The notes under the pieces were generated by a model that had not been told where the DNA came from, ran no database searches, and worked only from the letters and a program-made list of their open reading frames with translations. A stretch of 64,000 nt of DNA, taken from Chenopodium formosanum (lineage: Eukaryota; Streptophyta; Magnoliopsida; Caryophyllales; Amaranthaceae). A program made the translations under genes and the position numbers. Position 1 is the stretch's first letter. Every line of letters begins with the position of its first letter. Location of the stretch: assembly GCA_024500155.1 (NCBI GenBank), contig CM044871.1, forward strand, positions 82,072,402-82,136,401, given 5' to 3'. Of the stretch, positions 37,958 to 47,176 are shown piece after piece.

Positions 37958-40900
37958 TCATTCTGAAATTCCTTCGTTGTGGTCTGATCGCATATAACCT
38001 GCTTCGTTGTCTATGTCATTTAGTACTCCAGGTCTAGGAACAGTGAAAGGTGCTGAATCATCAAACGCATCATATTCTTCCTCATCCTTAACATCTCCAA
38101 TGCCTAGGATTCTTCTTTTGCCAGCTAGCACTATAGACCATTTTGAATCCATTGGGTCAGTTACGTAGAACACTTGCTTAGCTTGAGATGCAAGGATAAA
38201 TGGTTCCGCACTATCATTCAAGTGGCCAAGATCTACAAGAGTAAAGTCCTCATGTTTGACGTTTCGCCTGATATTATCAACCCACTTACACTTGAAAAGA
38301 GCAACCGTGAAGTCACAATAATCAAGCTCCCATATTTCTTGAATTCGACCATAGTATGACAACTCTGCATCGACAGGTGATTTATCCTTAGAACTTGCAA
38401 AATCCCTTGACGATGCCACAAGAGTTACACCACTGTTTTAGGTTGAGGAAGATTTTAAATCACGAGCCTCGGTCCAAAAAGTGTACCCATTGATGTCATA
38501 TCCCTCAAATGAACGGACATCATCCCTAGGACCGTACGCAAGCCACCGTACTGTATCGGTCACATTAGTATCATTCAATCCACTCATTACTCGTTCACGA
38601 AACCAATCAACAAATTTCTTATTATGCAACTGCATAAGTGCCCTTTCACCTTTGGATGGAAATTCGGCACGCAAACAAGCCATGTGCTCGTCTAAATATG
38701 GGTGCACATCTAAAACATGGTGCAACACATAAAGGTGTGATTGTAAGAACTGATCTTGGTCTGGTGACATTCGTTTCGACCCAATTGTGCCATGACCATC
38801 AAGTCTACGTTCATGTCGAGAAGTAGAAAGACCAATAGGTTGAGCAAGGGCTATGTAGTCCGCCACAAAGTTACCTATCTCCTCACCCACTGTCCCTTAC
38901 ATTATACTTCCTTCAGGGTGAGCTCGGTTCCGTACTTTATCTTGTAATGTACCCATGTGTCTTTCAAAAGGGTAGCACCACCTCATGAACACTGGACCGC
39001 ACAACTTAATCTCACGCACCAAATGAAGAACCAGATGAACCATTATGTCAAAAAATGAGGGTAGGAAATACATCTCAAATTTGCACAAAGTCACAACCAC
39101 ATCAGCTTGCAAAGCATCTAGTGTACAAGGATCAAGAACTTTGCTACAAATTGTATTGAAAAACGAACAAAGGCTTGTAATCGCTTCCCTCACGTGTTTC
39201 GGTAGAATTCCACGGATTGCAATCGGTAGGAATACTTGCATCATAATGTGACAATCATGAGATTTCATACTTGTCAGCTTCAATTCTCCATTTAAGGTTA
39301 CAAATCTTTTCATTTTAGATGAGTACCCTGATGGAACCTTAATGCCGTACAAACATGCACAAAATATACGTTTCTCTACCCTTGACAATGTATAGCAAGC
39401 CGAGGGTAAATAATTCTTTTCATCCTTCCCTTTACCCTTAACTTTCTTATTTGACGCATCTTTGGCCTTTCCCTTTCCCTTGCTCTTCTCCTTCCCTTTT
39501 TTCGAAACACTTTCATCTTCTATTCTCGGCTCCTTTCCCTTTATGACCTTTTCTTGAGGCCACAATTCTGGACGAATCCCCATCTCTTGCAAATCTAACC
39601 GTGCACCCTTTCCGTCCTTTGTTTTGCCTGGGATATTCATAAGCGTCCCCAAAAGAGCATCACACACATTCTTCTCTATATGCATCACATCAAGACAATG
39701 CCTAACGTCATGTTCTCTCCAGTACGGCAGCTTCCAAAAGATTGATTCTTTCTTAAACAGAGCAGCTGAGACCACAATTTTTTTCTGATTTTCCAAACAC
39801 CGTTTGTATCCCTTTCACCCGAGCACTAATCTCAGCACCAGTCAATGGTCTAGGCGCAGTATCCTCTTCCACGGTTCCATCGAAAGCCTTTTTCTGCCTA
39901 CGGTACGGGTGATCACGCCTAAGGAACCTTCGAGTCCGTAGGTACACATCTTTGTGAGAATGAGTCAGGTATACGCTTGATGTGTCATCAATACATATGG
40001 GGCATGCTTTTTTCCCTTTGACCTTGTACCCACACAAGTTGCCATATGCAGGGAAGTCATTCATGGTCCACATAAGGGCTGCACGCAATGTGAACATCTC
40101 GTTCTGATGAGCATCGAAAACGGAAACCCCTTCGTCCCACATCTTTCTCAAGTCGTCAATAAGCGGCGCAAGGTAAACATCTATGTCGTTTCCAGGTTGC
40201 TTAGGACCAGTTATTAGCAATGAAAGCATTACATACTTACGTTTCATGCACAGCCAAGGAGGCAAATTATAAATCACTAAAAGTACCGGCCATGTGTTGT
40301 GTTGGGTACTAAGAGTGCCAAATGGATTCATCCCGTCCGTGCACAACCCAAGCCTTAAATTTCTGACTTCATTACCAAATTCCTCAAACTTCAAATCAAT
40401 GTTCTTCCACTGTGGAGAGTCAGCTGGATGCTTCAGCATTCTGTTTTTCTTTCTTCCCTCTGCATGCCACCTCAAGTTTTTAGCGTCTTTTGGTATTGAG
40501 AACAGACGCTTAAACCTTGGAATAATGGGAAGATACCACAACACCTTAGCAGGAGGTCCCTCCGTGCCAGGATTGCAACTCATGCGCTTGTACCGCGACC
40601 GCTTGCATCGTGGACACTCCTGCAGTTTTTCATACTCATTTCGATACAAAATACAGTCATTAGGACATGCATGTATCTTCTTATACTCCAAACCAAAGGG
40701 ACACATGAGCTTCTTTGCGTAATAATAAGACTTAGGAATTTCATTCCCATCAGGCAACATATCACTTAATGCGGTCAACAAAGAAGTAAAACTGATGTCC
40801 GTCCACCCGTGCTTCGACTTAATGTTGAAAAGTGTTAGCACGGCCGATAGTTTGGAGTATTTTTTGCACCCGGGATACAAAGGCTTTTTGGAAGCCTCCG

Positions 40901-41345
40901 ATAATAATTCAAACACTTCACCTTCAACACCTTGCAACATCTCATCCACTTGTTCATCCTCGACCTCATCTGCCTGATCTTCATCGGCTCCATCCTCACC
41001 ATTATCAACGATATACTCATCATTCTCGTATTCCTCGTCCACATGAATCTCAGTGCTTCTAACACGCACATCATTCCGATCAAGATCCCCACTGTACTCT
41101 CCACTTTCTCCGTACCAAATCCACACATGGTAAAATTGCCTAAACCCACGACATAATACATGATCTCTAATGATTTCAACACTATCGACCACATTCACAC
41201 AATTACAATCAACACAAGGACAATAAAGGCCTTTGCCTCCTAGTTTGCGTTGATAAGCTAAAGCCCTCTCGCAAAACTCTTGAACCCCATTCCAAAATTC
41301 CAATGTATCGCGTCTACCATAGATCCAACCACGATCCTTCTCCAT
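37958..41345 (-). pseudogene. CACTA transposase TNPD (TNP2 family), inactivated
   Basis: The N-terminal transposase-associated domain (about residues 5-75: YGRRDTLEFWNGV, CPCVDCNC) is followed by the Transposase_21/TNP2 core (CTDGMNPFG, KQPGNDIDVYL, WTMNDFPAYGNLCGY, KGKKACPIC). Then come the HCLDVMHIEKNVCD segment, a DUF4218-like region (LPIAIRGILPKHV, FERHMGTLQDKVRNRAHPEGS) and a DUF4216-like C-terminus (YYGRIQEIWELDY, FKCKWVD). The frame is broken three times: a one-base shift at an A7 run (plus 39778-39784), an in-frame TAA at 38897-38899 and another TAA at 38438-38440. All parts are otherwise collinear and full length. A K/G-rich insertion (KGKEKSKGKGKAK) sits in the second segment. The element would need TNPD supplied in trans. 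Confidence 0.93.
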
Positions 41346-42745
41346 TTAGTAAATTGTCTCTAAACATATATATAGCACCATATAATTATAATGTGTAAGT
41401 GCTACATATTTTATGTAAATCAAATTCAAGTACAAAACGTGAATATGCCATTCATATAGTGAAAAAATGCATGTTTCCAAAGGGTCCTTATCACTCCAAC
41501 CTAACCCATCCTTGAATGTCTACTCTCACTAGTGAATGTATGTCAACTTTCCAATTTTAAGGAAAATCCGGCAGCATTTCCCCCTAGTTCTCCAAGTACA
41601 CGATGTAGATAATTAATTACCAACATATGTACCCAGAGAACATAGTGAGGAAATGGTAAGCCGAGATGTTCCTTAAAATCGAAAAGAAAACATACATTCA
41701 CCACCTAAGTGAGAGTACACATTCAAGAACAGTCCCAACCGGGGACTATTCAAGACTTTCTCCTAATGAGAAAGCCTTGAACGGGTATCTAGGCATATGA
41801 TGATGCAATTCAAGTATTCTATATATTGTTGTATTTATTTGCAATTAAACAATACACAAGTTGTAATTTCATGAATCACCTTTTATTAAATGGATGAATA
41901 GAAAGAAATATAGCTAAGTAAAGTTTAGTAGTCATACCAATATAGCAACTACCCACTTGAGCTCAATATGTAGTCCTCAAGCTAATTAACCTCTTGCTTC
42001 AATTCACATATGAATCTATTTATTAAAAAAACAAAAAAAACAAAAATTAGGTTAAATATTATGTATGTACTTCTCATAACATGTCAATTCACTAATTTAT
42101 TTCTAAGCTAAAACACATCATTCATCGAACTAACAATTGCTAAACTATGTATTCACTACTTTAATTTGTTCAAAATTCATTTTTTTATTCAAAATTGCTA
42201 AACTAAAAAGGTTACTAATCACTAATTTTTTTCATTTTAATTATTCAAAATTGCTAAACTAAAATGGTTACTAATCTCTAACCATTATACCAACCCAAAA
42301 TTCAACTAATTAAGTAACAAGGCTAATATTCTCTACTTTATTCAAAATTACACATCAAAACAAATTAAATTAACCATTAAAACATACTAATATCCAACTA
42401 AATGAGTAACAAAGTTACTAATTTCTAATATTTTCACAATTTCCCAATAAAAAAACCAATTATTGAAACAAATTGAAGTTAAATTATATTATAACCTAAA
42501 TTTCAATTATCAAAAACCAAACTCCCCAAAACAAGGCATCATAAACAAATTTAATAGCCAGCAATGTAGCGCAAACATACAATTTTAATCCCAACAATGT
42601 AGCACAATTTTTATCTAAAATAAGATGAACCCATTAATTTTCTTTGCATTTCATATACAATCTAAGCACAATTTTAATCTAAAATAAGATGAACCCATTA
42701 ACTTGAAAAGATGAACTTACCCTAAATTAGTTGGAGGTGGAAGAA
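41346..42745. other. CACTA 5' region upstream of TNPD
   Basis: AT-rich non-coding sequence between the TNPD start and the GC-rich repeat near 42.8 kb. No open frame with a domain. It probably contains the leader, an upstream intron and the promoter of the minus-strand genes, but no individual signal stands out. Confidence 0.5.
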
Positions 42746-42781
42746 GCTAAGGGTATGAGAGAATGAAAAGACCCTCGCTGG

Positions 42782-42903
42782 TGGAGGAAGCGGTGCGCGC
42801 TGATGGAGGTGGAGGCGGTGCGCGCTGGTGGAGGTGGAGGCGGTGCACGCTGGTGGAGGTGGAGGCGGTGCGCGCTGGTGGAGGTGGAGGCGTTGCGCGC
42901 TGC
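42782..42903. repeat. 25-bp GC-rich tandem repeat
   Basis: Unit TGGAGGTGGAGGCGGTGCGC + GCTGG, four copies starting at 42804, 42829, 42854 and 42879, preceded by a partial copy at about 42782. The 25-bp period shifts frame each unit, so overlapping frames on both strands give rotating low-complexity peptides. It lies in the presumed promoter/leader of the CACTA coding strand. Confidence 0.85.
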
Positions 42904-43154
42904 AGCTGTTGTTTGTTTCGCACAGAGAAAGGCGGTGGAGGGAAGGGTAGCGCAGGGAGATTCACGGCGGTGGTTTTCGACACTTGAAAGCGCCGGTGAA
43001 GGTGGCGGTTGTGGTGGAGGGAAAAGGTGGAGGCACGACTACTCTGTGTGAGAACGAAAGAAGCTAAGGGATGAACGAATGAAGGGAAGGGAAGGAAAGA
43101 GAAAGAGAGGAAGAAAAGAGGAATGAAAAGACGCGGGTTTTTATGTTTTGAATA

Positions 43155-43338
43155 TGGCACCGGTTTGAAAGGCACCGGTTCAAACCGGTGCCTTTTTTGA
43201 TTTTTGGCACCGGTTCAGGCTGAACCGGTGCCTTTTCTCTTTTAGTAAAAAGCCGCCCAAATTTAGACCGGTTTTTGGCACCGGTTTAGGCTGAACCGGT
43301 GCCATATGGGGGGTGCCTAATGCTTTTTTCTACTAGTG
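43155..43338. repeat. CACTA right subterminal palindromic repeats
   Basis: It contains three inverted modules built on GGCACCGGTT and AACCGGTGCC (for example GGCACCGGTTCAAACCGGTGCC split near 43177, and two with AGGCTG centres) next to the right terminal repeat. They match the modules of the left end. Confidence 0.85.
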
Positions 43339-43341
43339 CTT

Positions 43342-43844
43342 CCTCCCTCGTCATGCCTTCCGTCAAAAGATTAGATTTGATGCGTTTAGCGCCGGAAGAA
43401 GGCCCCTCTTCACGATTGTGGGACTCTGGTGGCTTAACCACCTCAGAAACCTCCAAATCTATTGGGGTAGACTCCCCGGTAGCAGATCCGGTAGCAGACA
43501 CCTCTACCTCAGTCACTGGAGAGCCATAAACCCCAGCAAAAACCCCAACAGCAACCACGGAACCCTCAACCTTAGGAACCACCTCATATGGTGATTGATC
43601 ATGGGCTGCAGTCTCAGAGACCACCACCTTCGGCGTCTCCTCCTCATCGCTGACATACTCAGCAAGTTTTGGCCCCCGGATCCACCTCCTCGCAATAGCA
43701 GAAGCACGGCAACCGGGTTTCATGTTATCCGTTCCACGCTGGGGCTTGTAGGTGATGTACGCTCCCAGATCGGCGACTAGAAGCACTAGATTCTAGGGTT
43801 TCATGGCAAGTTAGTTCTAGGTTTTTGTCGGTAGAAGAAGCCAT
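43342..43844 (-). pseudogene. Foreign gene fragment inside the MLE (5' part of a gene)
   Basis: The minus strand has a leader-like CT-rich stretch, an ATG at 43844 and an initial frame of 39 codons ending in TAA. The following frame (43786 down) reads GCRASAIARRWIRGPKLAEYVSDEEE, then an acidic, Ser/Val-rich stretch to LLTEGMTREE. It is cut by the CACTA insertion. The 15 or so bases left of the CACTA (about 30412-30426) continue it. It is unrelated to mariner transposase. The protein is not recognised. It could be a captured host gene or part of another repeat-encoded protein. Confidence 0.45.
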
Positions 43845-44328
43845 TGAAGGAGTTCACAAGTTGAAATAGAGAAAGGATGAAGAGAGGAACTCAGAAACAA
43901 CAAACTAATTTAAAGAAGAGAGACAGAGAAAGAGGGAGGATGGTAATCTGCGAGTGAGGAGTGAAAAAATAAGAACTAGGGTTTGTGTGGGAGGGATTTA
44001 TTCTGGAGAATTCTCCAAAATAAATGAACTCCACCCAATTCATCTGATGAATTTAATGAAGAGCATTCAATTGAGGTAGTTAGGGAGTTGTTGAATTTGA
44101 AGGGTTGGGGTATAATTTTGGTGGGAATGATTTATTTAATTAATCAGTTTTGTTGTGTAATAAGATAAATTTAGTAGTTTAATAAAGTTGAATTAAAAAA
44201 AAATTAAGGGTAAAATGGTAAATTTGCCTAAAAAAATTTACTAAAAAGGGAAAGAAATGGGAAAGTTACAAGTAATGTGGACCAGCCCAAAAAAGAAATA
44301 GTTACAAGTAAATGGACTGGAGGTAGTA

Positions 44329-44766
44329 TATTTTTCAAAAAAGATTAAAACAAAATGTGCTGATGTCATCAATCCCTTAAAGTGTCCTACGTGTCAAGCT
44401 ATCATTAAAATTTTTCCCTCCAAATTATTTATTTAAATTTTTTTTGCCCTTTCCTTTTACTTGTTAGATTTTAGGATTAAGTAGGTTTAAAAGTAAAAAT
44501 ACGAAACTTGACTTTGGCATCAATATTGTTGTATACTCATTACTATTTTTGAATCTTTTCAATGTACAACGATATTAGATATTAATAGCTAATTATATAC
44601 ATTTTTTAAGCTTCCACTTTGAACATATAAGCTCAATAGATGATGAAACCTTAAATATATTTTGTCTAACCATCATTTTAGAAAAGTTTACATAACATTG
44701 TAGTAAATATTATTATAATGCAACAATAAATATAAACATTATATAAAAAAAAAAAACACAAATTTT
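44329..44766. other. Short intergenic spacer
   Basis: AT-rich sequence between the MLE right end and the foldback element. Nothing recognisable. Confidence 0.6.
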
Positions 44767-45195
44767 TGTATGTGGCTGGCCACACAGTGTGGCCAGCCAC
44801 AATTTTTATTAATTTTTTTTTTTAAAAAAAGTACCACAACTCTTCTCTCTCTTCTTTTCTTATCTTCTTCTCCAAACCATACATCACCAACAACCATATC
44901 TCTACTATACCTATTTTCTCTCTCCTCTTTTCTTAGCTTCTTCTTCAAGCCAAACCACACATCACCAACAACCATATCTCTACTCCACCCATTTTTTCTC
45001 TCCTCTTTGCCAAATTAATTGCTGCAATTAAAGCCGGAAATTGTAGAAATTGGTTGTTAAATTGCTGTGAAAAATTGTGATTAATTATCCTTAAAATCAT
45101 CAACAACATTTGAAGTAGTGAAATTGATGAGAACCAAAGAAATGTGAGCTCGTTTTCTTCGTGGAATCTTAAATCAAACATTCTACGTCAAAAAT

Positions 45196-45525
45196 TGTAG
45201 GGTGTTACTAGTTTGGTTATGAGTACTTGTAGGTGTTACTGGTTTGGTCAGGGGTTACATGTAGGGTGTTACTGGTTTGGTCGGGTGTTACTGGTTTGGT
45301 GAGGGTATTGCTGGTTTGGTCAGGTTACTTGTAGGGTGTTACTGGTTTTGGTCAGGGGTTACTTGTAGGGTGTTACTGGTTTTGTTAGGGGTTACTTGTA
45401 AGTGTTACTAGTTTTGCTCAAGAGTTACTTGTAGGGTGTTACTGGTTTGGTTAGGGATTGCTTGTAGAGTGTTATTAGTTTTGCTCAAGGGTTACTTGTA
45501 GGGTGTTACTAGTTTGGTATGGGGC
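45196..45525. repeat. Minisatellite, left arm
   Basis: About nine degenerate units of 24-40 bp with the core GGGTGTTACTGGTTTGGTCA followed in many by GGGGTTACTTGTA. Several units are shortened. Confidence 0.85.
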
Positions 45526-45526
45526 T

Positions 45527-46192
45527 TACAAGTAACCGTTGAATAAGTAACAAGTAACCTTTGAATAAGTAATTCATACAAGTAACCTTTGAAGTAACTC
45601 ATATAAGTAACCCCTGAATAAGTAATTCATTCAAGTAACCCTTGAATCAAAAACTCATACAAGTAACCCTTGAATTAACCCATACAAGTAACCCCTGAAA
45701 AAAAAATAATACAAGTAACCCCTGAAAAAAAAATACAACTTAATCTTGAAAAAAAAAAAATACAAGTAACCCCTGAAAAAAAAATACAAGTAACCCCTGA
45801 AAAAAAATACAAGTAACCCCTGAATAAGTAATCCATACAAGTAACCCCTGAATAAAAAAAAATACAAGTAATCCCTGAAAAAAATACAAGTAACCCCTGA
45901 ATAAGTAATCCATACAAGTAACCCCTTAAAAAAAATACAAGTAACATCTGAAAAAAAAAACTACAAGTAACTCCTGAAAAAAAAAATACAAGTAACCCCT
46001 GAAAAAAAAAATACAAGTAACCCCTGAAAAAAAAATACCAGTAACCCCTGAAAAAAAAAATACAAGTAACCCTTGAATAAGTAATCCATACAAGTAACCC
46101 CTGAAAAAAAAAATACAAGTAACCCCTGAAAAAAAAATTACAAGTAACCCCTGAAAAAAAAATATAAGTAACCCTGACAAAACCAGTAACCC
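45527..46192. repeat. Minisatellite, right arm
   Basis: More than twenty units of TACAAGTAACCCCTGAAAAA type (about 22-27 bp), some replaced by a 40-bp version with AATAAGTAATCCA. This core is the reverse complement of the left array's GGGGTTACTTGTA. The Phe/Gly/Tyr-rich minus-strand frames here are repeat by-products. Confidence 0.9.
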
Positions 46193-46290
46193 CGTTATGC
46201 GAGTGAATAGTAACCCCGTTATACTGCGTAATCCGTTATTTTTACTGATTTGGCAGCAGGCCACATGGTGTGTCCTGCTGCACCAAAAAA

Positions 46291-47032
46291 GCTCTGAAAA
46301 AAAAAGGACTATGTACATGTTTATTTAATATTTATATACCAAATTTTAAAGCAAGCCAAGTTATTTTAAATTGATATCAACAACAAAATATATAAAAGAA
46401 ATATAGAAAATTACTTATCAACACTATACTAGTTATAAATAAAAGCACAATGTTTAGAAAAATAGCCTAATAATGGGTCATTTAGAGGTTCAAATGGACT
46501 CTGAATGGGCTCAAACTTAAGGGACCCTTGTAGTTTGGGCTGAGAAACACGATGGTGATGTCGTATTTTCTAGAGTGACTTTTCTAGACGAGACGAATAC
46601 TCAAAAATTTAAATATGAGTTTGTATATTATAGTGTAGTGCCCTCCACAGAGTTTTAGAGTGCTTCGGAAGACACTAAAGTGTTCTTGTGTGAAATATTT
46701 TAAATTGAGATGTGTAGAGGAATGATATTTATACTACATATATTATGATGAAACTGTGTAGAAACCTCCTTGTATAGATAACTTCTGTAGAAGTAAGAAT
46801 AATCTAAAAAAAAAAAAAATGTGTAGAAGCCTCCATTAAAGAAGTTAGGAGATGTTAGTAATCAGAAATTTATAGCCTTAGGGTTTGGATGCCTATAAAT
46901 AAGAATTCTTATCATTTTTGGAAAGATTGAAAACCAATCAACAGAACCAAATACATTGCATACATTCTCAGAGTAATTAAAGCATCCCTTGATTTTGGCT
47001 ACTGAGTTCTTTTATGCCTTTAAATAGAAGCA
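46291..47032. other. Non-coding region upstream of the LINE, promoter-like
   Basis: Contains TATAAATA at 46894-46901 and an imperfect repeat of 'TGTGTAGAA(A/G)CCTCC' (46753 and 46820). These are reminiscent of Copia-type LTR promoters, but no LTR ends (TG..CA with target duplication) could be defined. Part may be the LINE 5' UTR. Confidence 0.4.
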
Positions 47033-47176
47033 TTGAATGCTCTTTTTTCAACAGGGTGTGGCTTTCTAGCTCCCTTTTGTACTCTTGCTGTCTTTTCTAG
47101 TCCTTTTCACTTCTATTCTTCTTCTTTGTCTTCTGTTCTAAACTTTCTAGATCTAGTCTTGTTTTCCTTTTCTTTA

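Larger units (their letters stand above)
30427..43338 (-). mobile_element. CACTA (En/Spm) DNA transposon, 12.9 kb
   Basis: Ends read CACTAGTAGAAAAAACGCAT at the left and, inverted, CACTAGTAGAAAAAAGCATT at the right. The terminal repeat of about 25 bp has a one-base indel. The 3-bp target duplication CTT is present on both sides (30424-30426 and 43339-43341), as expected for CACTA elements. Both subterminal regions carry clustered GGCACCGGTT..AACCGGTGCC palindromes, the usual transposase-binding zone. The coding strand is minus: TNPD at 37958-41345 and a TNPA-like/Ulp1 fusion at 31051-37689. It sits inside a foreign sequence within the MLE and is therefore the youngest layer of the nest. Confidence 0.97.
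28924..44326 (+). mobile_element. Tc1/mariner-like element (MLE), host of nested insertions
   Basis: The left end CTACCTCCGGTCCACTTTAC and the right end (reverse complement CTACCTCCAGTCCATTTACT) are terminal inverted repeats that stay similar for about 30 bp. TA flanks both ends (28922-28923 and 44327-44328). The left part carries a broken mariner-type transposase on the plus strand. The right part (43342 onward) does not continue it but holds unrelated minus-strand coding sequence. Removing the CACTA at 30427-43338 leaves an element of about 2.5 kb. TIR sequence and TA duplication are those of plant MLE/Stowaway elements. Confidence 0.85.
44767..46290. mobile_element. Foldback-like element built of complementary minisatellites
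   Basis: The left end carries GTGGCTGGCCACACAGTGTG + GCCAGCCAC. The right end carries a related, inverted block (GGCAGCAGGCCACATGGTGT + GTCCTGCTGC). Between them, a left array of GGGTGTTACTGGTTTGGTCA + GGGGTTACTTGTA units (45196-45525) faces a right array whose units are its complement (TACAAGTAACCCCTG). The last right units even contain the complement of ACTGGTTTTGTCAGGGTTAC. A transcript-like leader (CT-rich, with a 60-bp direct duplication at about 44840-45000) lies at the left. Exact ends and target duplication are not resolved. Confidence 0.55.

Noticed and set aside
40294..40722. 142-residue plus-strand frame opposite TNPD
   Set aside because: Shadow of the TNPD coding sequence on the other strand.
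42747..43175. 142-residue minus-strand frame with HRLHLHQRAPPPPP
   Set aside because: It runs across the 25-bp tandem repeat and the CACTA leader region. Proline and histidine content follows from the repeat.
45655..46318. Minus-strand frames of Phe/Gly/Tyr/Thr repeats (up to 147 residues)
   Set aside because: Direct translation of the minisatellite with poly-A spacers. The same pattern appears in several frames.
47033..47176. N-terminal extension of LINE ORF1 (hydrophobic, MNALFSTG)
   Set aside because: Looks like untranslated leader kept open by chance. The family start is better placed at MEQNQPQGP, where composition changes.
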